Notes under the pieces: generated by a model
Told to the model about the DNA's origin: nothing
Databases searched by the model: none
What the model saw: only the letters and a program-made list of their open reading frames with translations
Translations under genes and position numbers: made by a program
Origin: Firmicutes bacterium HGW-Firmicutes-2
GTDB lineage: Bacteria; Bacillota; Clostridia; Lachnospirales; Vallitaleaceae
DNA length: 64,000 nt
Direction of reading: 5' to 3'
Assembly (NCBI GenBank): GCA_002841495.1
Contig: PGZV01000020.1
Location: forward strand, 1-64,000
Shown: positions 1 through 8,177 of the stretch, one piece after another
How positions within the stretch are numbered: the stretch's first letter is position 1
Layout: the number at the start of each line of letters is the position of its first letter

Positions 1-35
1 ATATAGTTGATTCTAAAGCTGACGGAATTAACGTC

Positions 36-111
36 ACATAACAGCGAGTTGACGATATGGTCTTTGAACAAGGATGGATGCCACACATCGTCATCTCACA
101 GGACGTTATGT
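36..111 (+). repeat. attC1, intact short-type integron recombination site
   Basis: R'' ACATAAC (36-42) and R' GTTATGT (105-111) enclose L'' (GAGTTGACGAT) and L' (ATCGTCATCTCA) inverted repeats around an AAGGATG-containing loop, 76 bp in all. This is the architecture of integron attC sites. It ends a cassette that began left of the window, so the array continues upstream. The interior is almost identical to the site at 5825-5901. Confidence 0.85.
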
Positions 112-149
112 GAAAGATTTGCTAGTATTTCTGACGGGAAGGAGTTCAT

Positions 150-710
150 ATGAGGTTATTAAATGGTGTATTAACATTGGGTGTGATATTCGCACTAGTA
201 TTATCATATTATTATATTAAAGAAATTGTACATTTTTTATACATTAGATTGTATCTCAAAGAAGAATGTAAGCTTGATTTAGGAAGTCCTTTATCCATGA
301 TGAATAGGAATAATGATGAAGGTGATACTGATAAGAAGTTGGGATTCATAATGATTAGTATTGCACTCATTAGTGCGTTTATTGCAATAATTCAAATAAC
401 GCCATTTGGTGTTGAAAGTATAGGTCACATTATTGAAAAAGACCAGTACATTACTTATTACAATGGTACACTAGAATCACATAGCGGCAAAGATGTTGCA
501 ATAACTGCAAAATTGCAAATTGAAGATAAGGAGATTATTCCTCTTGAAGTGTATGTCATTAACTCTCGTGTGATTGAAGTTGCAGAGTATACTTATTGGG
601 GATATGTGTTTAAAGGTTTTACAGTAGTATTTGACGAAATTGAGATAATAGATGAATACGGAAACGAGTACTGGCTTCATCTGTTAGATGAGAAGGGCAA
701 AGAATTTTAG
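150..710 (+). CDS. Hypothetical two-TM membrane protein (cassette 1)
   Basis: A 186-aa protein, not recognised. A hydrophobic helix lies at about residues 5-33 and another at about 65-90. A soluble domain of about 95 residues follows, probably outside the cell. AAGGAG 5 nt before ATG 150 fixes the start. It is the only gene between attC1 (36-111) and attC2 (738-908). The cassette start (105-121) is complementary to the cassette end (728-744) at 16 of 17 positions, so gene plus site form one mobile unit. No promoter is seen, as usual for cassette genes. Confidence 0.8.
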   Translation: MRLLNGVLTLGVIFALVLSYYYIKEIVHFLYIRLYLKEECKLDLGSPLSMMNRNNDEGDTDKKLGFIMISIALISAFIAIIQITPFGVESIGHIIEKDQYITYYNGTLESHSGKDVAITAKLQIEDKEIIPLEVYVINSRVIEVAEYTYWGYVFKGFTVVFDEIEIIDEYGNEYWLHLLDEKGKEF

Positions 711-737
711 TGTGTTGGCTGCTTTCTCAAATCCTTC

Positions 738-908
738 ACATAACAATACGTTAACACAAGGACCGACCTAGGGGATGGGATTCTAAGAATAAAGTCGGCC
801 ACATTCAGTCTACTAAGCCCGTCGGGACATCATCGCATTAGTCGCCACAAGGGTGCCATGAGCGAAGATTCTAAGTGGCCAGAACGTCGTGAACGCAGGA
901 CGTTAGCC
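738..908 (+). repeat. attC2, long-type integron recombination site
   Basis: R'' ACATAAC at 738-744 and R' GTTAGCC at 902-908 bound a 171-bp structured site. R'' matches the start of its own cassette (GTTATGT at 105), not the following R', as expected for integron cassettes. Inner arms include a segment near 780 (ATTCTAAG) repeated near 870 and a stretch near 810-845 that recurs in attC3. The left part (AACAATACGTTAACACAAGG) is shared with the long sites at 8178 and 12636. Confidence 0.75.
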
Positions 909-945
909 AATATATAGAATTCGGTTACCTAAAAGGAGAGATTTA

Positions 946-1397
946 ATGATTATAAAAATAAAGTCTTACGCATTTAGACTGTTTATGTATTCTTTGGTTA
1001 TAGCAGCTATTATATATAGTCAGAATTACTTTAGAGTGATATTCCTGAACCTCATTAATGGAGGAAAAAATCCATATTGGTTTATTTTACTGGTCCCTTT
1101 TGCGTATATCATATCTGGGATTCTGATTAGTTTTGAAAGAATATTTACCATTATGAGAACCCAAGGTGCCCTTACGTATGATTGGATAAGATTTACGTTA
1201 TAGTAATTCCATTCTTAATTCTGAGTTTTTTGAAACCATTGTATTACAGTAGTACAATAGCAAGGTTGTTTGGTGATCCTTTAAGGATTCTTATTATACA
1301 CTCTGAGGTTTTATTAGTTATTCAAGTTCTAACGGGATTTCTAATTGTTTCGTGTATAAGTAGGTATGAAACTCTAAATAAAGAGGTTGAACGATAG
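946..1397 (+). pseudogene. Four-TM membrane protein split by a probable frameshift (cassette 2)
   Basis: Two overlapping reading frames: 946-1203 (85 aa, two hydrophobic helices) and 1182-1397 (71 aa, two helices). Only the first has a ribosome site (AAGGAGAG before ATG 946). The first frame stops just where the second takes over, so one frameshift near 1185-1200 would give a single protein of about 150 aa with four helices. The alternative is two translationally coupled small proteins. No family is recognised. The cassette ends (902-920 and 1414-1432) still pair at 17 of 19 positions. Confidence 0.55.
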
Positions 1398-1425
1398 ATT
1401 GTTGGGACTTGTCATTCTATACATC

Positions 1426-1551
1426 GGCTAACAGCATGTTGACAACACTCAATCTACTAACCGAGTCGGGATCGCATTAGCCGTTCGCAAGCTCACAGGC
1501 ATAAGCTCTACCTGTAAGCAGATTGGCATCGTCAACACACCGACGTTATAT
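1426..1551 (+). repeat. attC3, mid-length integron recombination site
   Basis: R'' GGCTAAC (1426-1432) and R' GTTATAT (1545-1551), 126 bp. L'' ATGTTGAC near 1435 pairs with L' GTCAACAC near 1531. R'' is the exact complement of the cassette start GTTAGCC at 902. The loop shares a stretch (TCTACTAA...GTCGGGA...TCGCATTAG) with attC2, so these two long sites are related. Confidence 0.8.
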
Positions 1552-1610
1552 GCCATTATCTACTAGGGTGTTTTATTGAGTTAAATACATATATATTTTA
1601 GGAGGAAGTT

Positions 1611-2405
1611 ATGGACGATAAGGATTATTTGGAAGTAGTTGTAGAAGTAGCGAAAAATAGAAGCAAGGATGTCTATGAGGATGGCCTTAAGCCTGCCACG
1701 GTTCAAACCGGAGAGGTTCTAGGTACTGTGGTAGGTTTTTTCAATAATGTTGTTCTATATCCAATTAAGAGAGTTAATATGTCATATGTTCATAAGCTTG
1801 AGATGTTCAGTCAGGAATTGGAGGCCAAAACTGCAAGGATCCCACAGGACAAGCTAATGGAACCTAAGATGAGTATTCTGGGTCCAACTGTTGAAGCATT
1901 AAAGTATAATTATGAAGAAGTTGAACTAAAGGATATGTTTTTAAATCTGCTTACAAGTGCAATGAATACTGATAAGGTAGATTTAACGCATCCATCCTAT
2001 GTTGATATTATTAAGTCAATGAACGGGTTTGATGCAACTATTTTGAAGAAGATGGTTAGTATGGGTCAATGCCCATCTTCAAGAACCACTATAGGGTTCG
2101 ATAACAAAGTGTTTTCAGAAGCTATACCAAAGAAGTTTGCACCGGATCTAATTGGGGATAAAAATCCTTATCAGGTATCAGCAAGTATAGATAACATGAT
2201 CAGATTGGGACTAGTAAAATTGTTTGAGAATAAAATAATTGGATATAACTATGATGATTTCAAAGAGCATCCTTTTGTTAAAGGACAATTTGACGTTCTA
2301 AGTAGAGTGAACCCCGATAGGACACTAGTTATCAATGTTAAAGGGCATGCTTTACAAGTTACTGATTTTGGTAGGAATTTTGCAAAATCATGTATACAGG
2401 ATTAG
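1611..2405 (+). CDS. DUF4393 (Abi-alpha) domain protein (cassette 3)
   Basis: A 264-aa soluble protein. An N-terminal segment with a glycine-rich amphipathic region (about 30-50) precedes the conserved core, with the family pattern LGPTVEALKYN at about 91-101 and LKDMFLNLLTSAMN at about 107-120. I recognise this as the DUF4393 family, listed in Pfam as Abi_alpha and linked to abortive phage infection. Biochemical activity is unknown. GGAGGA precedes ATG 1611. The gene fills its cassette (1546-2517) alone; the cassette ends pair at 18 of 19 positions. A phage-defence role is inferred from family and context only. Confidence 0.75.
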   Translation: MDDKDYLEVVVEVAKNRSKDVYEDGLKPATVQTGEVLGTVVGFFNNVVLYPIKRVNMSYVHKLEMFSQELEAKTARIPQDKLMEPKMSILGPTVEALKYNYEEVELKDMFLNLLTSAMNTDKVDLTHPSYVDIIKSMNGFDATILKKMVSMGQCPSSRTTIGFDNKVFSEAIPKKFAPDLIGDKNPYQVSASIDNMIRLGLVKLFENKIIGYNYDDFKEHPFVKGQFDVLSRVNPDRTLVINVKGHALQVTDFGRNFAKSCIQD

Positions 2406-2449
2406 TAGTTCTGTATTTTAGTTTGTATAGTGCTTCCGTAGATAACGGC

Positions 2450-2523
2450 ATATAACAGCGAATTGACGACATGGATAAGAAATCGGAAGGATGTCCACGT
2501 CGTCAACTCACACAACGTTAAGC
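2450..2523 (+). repeat. attC4, intact short-type integron recombination site
   Basis: R'' ATATAAC (2450-2456) and R' GTTAAGC (2517-2523), 74 bp. L'' GAATTGACGAC pairs with L' GTCGTCAACTC around a GGAAGGATG loop. The ten bases GGCATATAAC ending at 2456 are the perfect complement of the cassette start at 1545-1554. Confidence 0.85.
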
Positions 2524-2550
2524 GCAATTATTACTAGTTTATAGGGAGGA

Positions 2551-3669
2551 ATGATGGTAAACCTAGGAGCCATATATAACAATATTTTAATTGACCGCAC
2601 TAAATGGGATTATTATGACGATATGCTGATACCAATAGCTGATTACAAAGAGTTACTGAATATGAGCGATGTACTAGTTGAAAATATCTTGAAGAGTGGA
2701 GATAAGCTTAATGATGCTGAAGGACAAGAATTCGATATGTTGGGCTATGGTTTTAGGCTTAAACATACTATTTCTATATATTTCCTTGGTTTAGCAATTT
2801 ATAATAATGTTTCATGTATTAAGATAGCTATAGATAATTATATACACAAAGTTGATGTAGAGTTACAACCATATCATAAGAGAATATTAGGTCCAGAGTT
2901 TAGAACATTTGATACCCCATTTTCTTATTTTTGGTTTCTGACATGTTTTTATCATGATTACGGTTATAGATTCGAAGAAGGGAATAAATTAGTAGGTCTT
3001 GAGAGAATTTTACTCTTACTTGATGGACGCATTAATACCAATATTCTTAGGGGCCGTTATAGAACCTTGATTCCAAAAGCTATTTCAGATAATCTTCATA
3101 AATACTTTAAAATGAGATATGAGAAAGACCAAGTTATTGATCACGGGATAGCTGCAGGCTTGTTGTTTTGGGAAAACAGGATGACAGATTTTCAGAAGAG
3201 AAGTAAGCGTAATCAAAATAAAGAGGTTTTTATAGAGAAGGATAGGCTTTGGTCTAAAGAAATACTTTATAAGATTCATTTACCTGTTGCATGGACAATA
3301 TCAGCTCATAATGTATGGTTTATTACAGAGAATAATGAAAGAGTAGATGAGTATTCTCATTTTGGATTACAAGGATTAATAACTGATAGACCGAAAATCA
3401 TACTGAATAATCATCCATTATTATACCTATTGTCAGTAGTCGACACGATTGACCCTGTTAAGCTATTGAATAGAAATGCAGTTCAAGACTTCAATTACGG
3501 CGATTTAGAGCTGATAGAATTTGATTTCAACTCAAATAGCATACGATTTAAAATTGATGAACAATTAAATGTTATTGATTGTAGATTCAAAGATGGAATC
3601 TTATCAATGCCTAAATGGATAGAGTGTAGAGCGGAATTCTGTGAAAGCATCTTTACATTGTACTTATAG
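2551..3669 (+). CDS. HD-domain superfamily protein of unknown substrate (cassette 4)
   Basis: 372 aa. Metal-site residues of an HD phosphohydrolase fold are visible in order: H72, H135-D136 (FYHDYGY), D197-H198-G199 (DHGIAAG), H253 (SAHNVW) and D298 (VVDTID). The spacing and the DHG...AHN pattern resemble HD enzymes acting on nucleotides or nucleic acid; the substrate cannot be deduced. GGGAGG lies just upstream; ATG 2554 is better spaced than 2551. It is the sole gene of its cassette, whose ends (2517-2534, 3675-3692) pair at 17 of 18 positions. A defence or nucleotide-signalling role is possible but unproven. Confidence 0.7.
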   Translation: MMVNLGAIYNNILIDRTKWDYYDDMLIPIADYKELLNMSDVLVENILKSGDKLNDAEGQEFDMLGYGFRLKHTISIYFLGLAIYNNVSCIKIAIDNYIHKVDVELQPYHKRILGPEFRTFDTPFSYFWFLTCFYHDYGYRFEEGNKLVGLERILLLLDGRINTNILRGRYRTLIPKAISDNLHKYFKMRYEKDQVIDHGIAAGLLFWENRMTDFQKRSKRNQNKEVFIEKDRLWSKEILYKIHLPVAWTISAHNVWFITENNERVDEYSHFGLQGLITDRPKIILNNHPLLYLLSVVDTIDPVKLLNRNAVQDFNYGDLELIEFDFNSNSIRFKIDEQLNVIDCRFKDGILSMPKWIECRAEFCESIFTLYL

Positions 3670-3685
3670 ATACCGTAATAACTGC

Positions 3686-3759
3686 GCTTAACAGCGAGTT
3701 GACGACATGAACAGGAGCAAGGAAGGATGTCCATATCGTTGATACATAGGACGTCTTCC
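3686..3759 (+). repeat. attC5, short-type site with altered R' box
   Basis: R'' GCTTAAC (3686-3692) is part of GCGCTTAAC, the perfect complement of the cassette start GTTAAGCGC at 2517. L'' GAGTTGACGAC and a GGAAGGATG loop are standard. The expected GTT of R' reads GTC (3753-3759), the first sign of decay at an integrase cleavage position in this array. Confidence 0.75.
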
Positions 3760-3915
3760 AAAACCACACGCAAATGCCGCGGCGTCCTTCCGAGTATTAT
3801 GCAAGACGATATTAAGATCTTCTTATATCACATTTGTAAAATTATATACAACAGTTCAGAAGCTAGATTAATTGTGCTAAGTATAATAAATTATCTTTAT
3901 TAAAGGAGGTACATA

Positions 3916-4383
3916 ATGATATATGTAAAGTTCATTCTTCTATTTATGATTGCTCATACCGTATCATATACTGTTGCTGGAGCGATTGCATTAAAATTTA
4001 GCAAAGATATTTATGAAAGTAAAAATAGGCTATGTCATTTTTTAAATGATATGGGACTTAAAGAAGAAAGGAAACACGTTGAGAAATATTTTTTACTTGC
4101 CCAAATTGTAAGAGGTCTTTTAATGGGAGTCGTTCTCCTTCCCTTATTTACAGCTATTGAAAATCTCATATTTATTTTACAGTTCATCTTTTTTGCTAGT
4201 TTAATGTTTGTCTATACCCACATTTCATCAGCAGCACCTTTTCTGGATAACATTGAAGGATATGTGTATTTTAAAAAAGAATATCTACAAAAAAAATCTA
4301 TTTTAAAATTTCAATTTGAAATGATTATGTATGCTGTTTTATTTGGCTTTATCATAACATTATTTATGCAGGTTTTCATTTAA
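3916..4383 (+). CDS. Hypothetical four-TM membrane protein (cassette 5)
   Basis: 155 aa, not recognised. Hydrophobic helices lie at about residues 4-26, 60-82, 84-105 and 132-154. A short polar loop with basic residues (NRLCHF...EERKH) sits between helices 1 and 2. AAGGAGG 6 nt before ATG 3916 fixes the start. About 150 nt of AT-rich leader separates it from attC5. The cassette start (3753-3771) and end (4492-4510) still pair at 13 of 19 positions, and most mismatches would be G.T on the bottom strand. Confidence 0.7.
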   Translation: MIYVKFILLFMIAHTVSYTVAGAIALKFSKDIYESKNRLCHFLNDMGLKEERKHVEKYFLLAQIVRGLLMGVVLLPLFTAIENLIFILQFIFFASLMFVYTHISSAAPFLDNIEGYVYFKKEYLQKKSILKFQFEMIMYAVLFGFIITLFMQVFI

Positions 4384-4503
4384 TTTTATTCGTTGTATTG
4401 TATCTTATAAAGGTGCAACATATTGAAAATATGCTGTACAGTTCAAATGATGAGTTTAAGGGGAGACGTCCTATCGCCTTCTGAGTCATGAGCGTGTAGC
4501 TTC

Positions 4504-4653
4504 AGAAAATAAAGTATTTAAATTAAGGTGCTGGTGGCACGTTTAAAGGAAAAATTCTGAGCACAACATCCCTTCACAGAGAGCGAAGCTACGCCAGGGA
4601 GTAGAGTTAGGCGGGTCCGATTCAGGGACATTCCAAATACCAATACGTTAACT
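4504..4653 (+). repeat. Long-type attC, partly degenerate
   Basis: R' GTTAACT (4647-4653) is clear; R'' has decayed to AGAAAAT (4504-4510). L'' GTATTT (4514-4519) pairs with L' AAATAC (4635-4640). The loop carries a GGTGCTGG-GCACG arm and a CACAACATC...CTT segment also present in the sites at 8178 and 12636. This explains most of the gene-free stretch 4384-4766; nothing else is seen at 4384-4490. Confidence 0.55.
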
Positions 4654-4735
4654 GACATTGCACACTGGTTAAGAAAATTTTAAGGAGGTACAATAGGTTT
4701 AATTGTGGATTGCCGGACATATCGTTATTATGACA

Positions 4736-4750
4736 TAATATGTATATATT
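4736..4750. promoter_or_regulatory. Probable antitoxin operator of the first TA pair
   Basis: A perfect inverted repeat, TATTATG-A-CATAATA, lies 16 nt before the antitoxin start and includes a TATAAT-like -10 element. Phd/YefM-type antitoxins bind such palindromes to repress their own operon. The same half-site, TATTATG(A), recurs with wider spacing at 8928-8959. Confidence 0.5.
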
Positions 4751-4766
4751 ATAAGGAGGTGCGATT

Positions 4767-5024
4767 ATGCCAATAATTAGACCAAGTTCAGATTTGAGGA
4801 ATAAGTATAGTGAGATTTCTGAGTTTTGCCACGAGTACAATGAACCAGTATATATAACTAAGAATGGTAAGGGAGACCTTGCTGTTATGAGTATCGAAGC
4901 ATATGAACGGATTGTAGGGAAGTTTGAGTTAAGGAAGCTATTGATGGAGTCTGAAGCTGATATCAAAGCTGGACGAGTATCAGATTTAGATGGTTCATTT
5001 GACAGAATCAGAGAGAGTTATTGA
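4767..5024 (+). CDS. Phd/YefM-type antitoxin (cassette 6)
   Basis: 85 aa. The N-terminal DNA-binding part has the family pattern PSSDLRNKYSEI...PVYITKNGKGDLAVMS, followed by a charged, flexible C-terminus (about 55-85) that would bind the toxin. AAGGAGG precedes ATG 4767. It is 1 nt from the RelE/ParE-type toxin gene, the classical antitoxin-first order. It is about 70% alike by eye in its N-terminal half to the antitoxin at 8642-8911, so the two TA cassettes are relatives. TA pairs are typical stabilisers of large cassette arrays. Confidence 0.85.
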   Translation: MPIIRPSSDLRNKYSEISEFCHEYNEPVYITKNGKGDLAVMSIEAYERIVGKFELRKLLMESEADIKAGRVSDLDGSFDRIRESY

Positions 5025-5025
5025 T

Positions 5026-5343
5026 ATGGAGACATATCAAGTAGTACAGACCCGGATAGCTGAGAATGACATCATTGAGATAGCCATATATATTACTCAT
5101 GAGCTGTTTGATCAAAATGCAGCAGATAGACTTGTAGATGAATTTTATGCAGCAATGAGATCCCTTAGAGAGATGCCGCAAAGGCACGAAGAGATTAAAG
5201 ATGAGGATTACATTATACCAGAAGGAATCAGACGTTTTGGTATAAGGCATTATGATATATATCATTCCTGTGATGAGGTAGCGAGAGTAGTCTACATAAG
5301 ACGAGTATTATATTCTAAAAGAGAATGGCAGAAGCTGGTCTAG
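5026..5343 (+). CDS. RelE/ParE-type toxin (cassette 6)
   Basis: About 105 aa. The pattern of two N-terminal helices (AENDIIEIAIYITHELF...AADRLVDEFYAAMRSL), then a beta-sheet with GIRRFGIRHYDIYHSCDE...RVVYIRRVLYSKREW, is that of the RelE/ParE superfamily, which cleaves mRNA on the ribosome or poisons gyrase; which of the two is not decidable here. ATG 5026 starts 1 nt after the antitoxin stop, so translation is probably coupled. An in-frame start 36 nt upstream would overlap the antitoxin and is less likely. Confidence 0.8.
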   Translation: METYQVVQTRIAENDIIEIAIYITHELFDQNAADRLVDEFYAAMRSLREMPQRHEEIKDEDYIIPEGIRRFGIRHYDIYHSCDEVARVVYIRRVLYSKREWQKLV

Positions 5344-5383
5344 CTCTGTCTAAAGTTTATCTAGAGCCGCCGCAATCAACATC

Positions 5384-5456
5384 ATCTAACAATATGTTTG
5401 CGACATGTACAGGAAATTGGAAGGATGTCAACTTCGCAAAAACGGAATCGTTAGAC
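5384..5456 (+). repeat. attC6, closing the TA cassette
   Basis: R'' ATCTAAC (5384-5390) and R' GTTAGAC (5450-5456), 73 bp. L'' TGTTTGCGA pairs with L' TCGCAAAAACG. The AACAATATGTTTGCGA left arm belongs to the same sequence class as the long sites, though the loop is short. Cassette start (4647-4660) and end (5377-5390) pair at only 10 of 14 positions. Confidence 0.7.
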
Positions 5457-5800
5457 GACATATTATCTTTCGGATAGAGAAGAGAGGTGTGAGTATTGAT
5501 GTGATGTCTAATTTTCGAATTGAGCATGATAATGGCGTTTATGAGTTTTTGTTAGATGATCAGTCGATAGTTATTAAAAAGCAGAAACAGGGAGTAGTTA
5601 TACCCTTTACAAGTTTAGAAGATTGGCTCATTGCGTATAAATTGATGAAAGGAAGAGAAGAAAAAGTCGAGCTGATAGAGAATTATTTTAGAACAGAAGG
5701 TTTGAATCACAGAGAACTTCTAGAAAGAACTATTAAACAAGAATTGCCTGAAGAGATTAGAGAGTATATTAGGAACATACTTAAGCAAAAGTCAAGTTAG
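5457..5800 (+). pseudogene. 5'-truncated nucleotidyltransferase-like gene
   Basis: The residues from HIIFRIEKRG onward match the C-terminal half of the intact 190-aa protein at 21947-22519 (ISIDVMSQF/VSIDVMSNF, TSLEDWLIAY, NHPEIIERA/NHRELLERT). The first 80 or so residues, which carry the GGS and DxD catalytic motifs, are missing. The open frame reads through attC6 from 5405, and homology begins right after the R' box. The fragment cannot transfer nucleotides. It was probably captured as a partial gene or lost its front half by recombination at attC6. Confidence 0.7.
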
Positions 5801-5824
5801 CTAAGACTGTCAAGCTAATACAGC

Positions 5825-5901
5825 AACTAACAGCGAAGTTGACGATATAGGCTTTGAATAAGGATGGATGCCACACATCGTCAACTCACAGGACGTTAAC
5901 T
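5825..5901 (+). repeat. attC7, intact short-type integron recombination site
   Basis: R'' AACTAAC (5825-5831) and R' GTTAACT (5895-5901), 77 bp. L'' GAAGTTGACGAT pairs with L' ATCGTCAACTC, leaving one extra A, like the extrahelical bases that set strand polarity in known attC sites. The loop is nearly identical to attC1. The cassette ends pair at 14 of 20 positions. Confidence 0.8.
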
Positions 5902-6018
5902 CACAAATGGCGCTTTGAAGGAATACTATGCAAAAAAGTGTTGTAATCAAGGAAGGATGGCGAAAGCAAGGTGAAAAAAGGTAAGTCAATTCTTTTAGAA
6001 GAATAGGGTGTGATATTA

Positions 6019-6504
6019 ATGGTTTTTAAAAATGATAAGCCTAAATTAGGAATAATAAAATTTGTTATAATCAGTATTGTAATGATTTTTATTTTATGCA
6101 TATTGGGTTATTATGTTTTGGGTAGTATTGGTATTATCTATATTAAAAATGGAGAGGGTGAAAAAGTATATTATTTTATTGAAGATATGGATGCTGACGG
6201 AACAAGAGAAAATGTGAAGTTTGTAAATCACTATTGTTCATATTATCGGAAAAATATTACTGATTCATATTATACTTCAAATTTCATAAAAATTTATTTA
6301 GATGATAAAGAAATTTACAGCAATAAAATTTGCACATTATCTCCGCTTACTAATCCTCAAATTGTTGATTTTTCAGAAAATAACATTTTGAAGAAGCAAA
6401 TTTATGTTCATGATAGGGGCGGTGGACCAGCTATACCTATGGATTACTTTTTTAGTATTAAACATGATAAAGTTGAGTTGATTAGTAAAACTGTTGGGCA
6501 TTAA
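6019..6504 (+). CDS. Hypothetical membrane-anchored protein (cassette 8)
   Basis: 161 aa, not recognised. One N-terminal membrane helix (about 10-40) precedes a soluble, probably extracellular domain. That domain contains DMDADGTRENV at about 56-66, like the Asp-rich calcium loops of FG-GAP/VCBS-type proteins. ATG 6019 is chosen over GTG 6010 because AGGGTG lies 8 nt upstream. The cassette start (5895-5913) and end (6598-6616) still pair at 14 of 19 positions. Confidence 0.65.
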   Translation: MVFKNDKPKLGIIKFVIISIVMIFILCILGYYVLGSIGIIYIKNGEGEKVYYFIEDMDADGTRENVKFVNHYCSYYRKNITDSYYTSNFIKIYLDDKEIYSNKICTLSPLTNPQIVDFSENNILKKQIYVHDRGGGPAIPMDYFFSIKHDKVELISKTVGH

Positions 6505-6609
6505 ACAATTGAAATGAAATTTGAAACTAAAGTTTTTACTATATGAAACTATTGACAAGGTTGGAAATATTTTGAATAGTGCAAAGGATTTTCAGGGGCG
6601 CCATTCATC

Positions 6610-6693
6610 AGCTAATAAAGGATTAACAGGTATGTCTTCGCAAAGTGCAGTCGCCCTAAAGCTCAAACACGTCGCTAAACCTAATCGTTATAT
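6610..6693 (+). repeat. Degenerate attC ending cassette 8
   Basis: R' GTTATAT (6687-6693) is good; R'' has drifted to AGCTAAT (6610-6616). It is recognised because 6598-6616 mirrors the cassette start at 5895. Internal arms GATTA..AGGT (from 6621) and ACCTAATC (6679-6686) can pair. A 76-codon open frame over it is a shadow. Confidence 0.45.
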
Positions 6694-6771
6694 GAAATTG
6701 CACACTACCCATTTGTTTGAAAATGCTAACTACAGATTACTTATATTATGAGGGAAAGGCGGTGAAGTAGT

Positions 6772-7442
6772 TTGAGACGTTATCAAGCAATGCTCTTTGA
6801 TTTAGATGATACCTTACTTGATAGGGATAAGGCAGTAGATAGAATGTTTTCAATTATTTTAGAAAATTTTTACGGCGAAGTTAAGTAATCAGCAAAAAGT
6901 GATATGTTGCAAAAGTTCAAAGAATATGATAATGGGGGTGGGTATAGTAATAAAGTGGAAATATTTGAATCATTTTTAATGTGTTCCCACCAAAGTATTG
7001 GTTCCAAGGTAATAATATTATGGATTTTTGGAACAATAATTTTCCCAGTTGTTTTTCTCTCAAACAAGATACAATTAATATCGTAAACAGTATAAAGATA
7101 CATGCTAAAGTTGGAATTATAACAAATGGTATTACACAACGTCAAAAAGAAAAAATAGTTAACACTAATTTAGATCGCTGCTTTGATATTATTATAATTT
7201 CCGATGAAGTAGGATATAGTAAACCCGATAAACGTATTTTTGAATTAGCATTAAATAAGCTTGACGTACAACCTGAAACTACATTATTCGTAGGGGACAA
7301 TATAGAAAAGGATATCGGCGGTTGTCAAAACGCAAACATCAAGGGCATATGGTTTAATCCCCGTAAGGTCATAAATGACACCGTGATAAAACCATATGGC
7401 GAGATTAGTTCTCTTGACGAATTATTAGTTTATTTTACATAA
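6772..7442 (+). pseudogene. HAD-family (YjjG-like) hydrolase pseudogene
   Basis: TTG 6772 after GGCGGTGA opens the HAD motif I segment AMLFDLDDTLLD, but an in-frame TAA at 6886-6888 ends it after 38 codons. The same frame continues (MLQKFKEYDNGGG), then shifts frame near 6980. The last part carries motif II (GIITNG), motif III (KPDKRIF) and motif IV (FVGDNIEKDI). Known family role: phosphatase on nucleoside monophosphates or similar phosphoesters. With a stop and a frameshift it is almost certainly dead. The attC expected after it is not found. Confidence 0.8.
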
Positions 7443-7536
7443 AGAAGGGTTTAGGGTCTATTTAATAGACTGTTAACACGATTGTAGCATCATGAGAATT
7501 AAAGATTATTTATAATTTTCGGAGGGAATTAATACT

Positions 7537-8127
7537 ATGTTTTCAGATGTAGAGATTAAATTAAAGAAAAGAAATAAAATGCTGTTTTCTCGTGAGAGTC
7601 AATGTTTACAAGAATTGATAAAACTAATTCAAATACAAAATCATCGAACCCTCGTGATGTGGGCATTGGATTGTGCAAAGCTGACTTTGGAACAATTTGA
7701 AGCAAAATATCCCGATGAACAAAGACCCAGAACCTGTTTGGAGCTTTGTGAGGCTTGGGCAAGGGGTGAAATCAAAATGCCTAAGGCAAAACGCGCTATT
7801 TTAGATTCACATGCGGTAGCAAAAGAAATTGATGACAGTGAATATGGTGCTTTATGTCACGCAATTGGTCATGCAGGAGCTAGCGTACATGTAGAAACAC
7901 ACGCTTTGGGGTTGCCTATCTACGAATTGACGGCAATAGTTTTAAAATACGGAAAAGATAACTTTCCAAAACCAGTTAGCGAAAAAATAAATTACTATTA
8001 TAATCGCCTGCAGTACTGGCAAGAAAATACCGATAAATTCCGACTTGATTGGTCAGACTTTTTATTGGATGACAACATTCCTAACAAGGAAAGATTATTA
8101 AGCGAAAAACGAAAGTTTACGCAATAA
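7537..8127 (+). CDS. Imm5-like putative immunity protein
   Basis: 196 aa, predicted mostly helical. I recognise the pattern RTCLELCEAWARGEIKMPKAKRAILDSHAVAKE...YGALCHAIGHAGASVHVETHALG, annotated in public genomes as putative immunity protein (Imm5-like). Such proteins can occur as orphans neutralising toxins of neighbours. No cognate toxin is in the window. GGAGGG lies 8-9 nt before ATG 7537. It ends before a long attC (8178-8323); where its cassette begins is unclear (7443-7536 shows no attC). Confidence 0.65.
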   Translation: MFSDVEIKLKKRNKMLFSRESQCLQELIKLIQIQNHRTLVMWALDCAKLTLEQFEAKYPDEQRPRTCLELCEAWARGEIKMPKAKRAILDSHAVAKEIDDSEYGALCHAIGHAGASVHVETHALGLPIYELTAIVLKYGKDNFPKPVSEKINYYYNRLQYWQENTDKFRLDWSDFLLDDNIPNKERLLSEKRKFTQ

Positions 8128-8177
8128 ATAATATGAGTTATACTTCTACACATTTTTTAAAAAGAAATTGCTACTCC

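Noticed and set aside
6521-6751. 76-codon open frame after the cassette 8 gene
   Set aside because: It spans a degenerate attC (6610-6693) and lacks a ribosome site; composition is not coding-like.
7445-7460. GGGTTTAGGG as the start of the Imm5-like cassette, pairing with CCCTAAAAC at 8176
   Set aside because: Pairing needs a one-base bulge and does not extend; no attC precedes it.
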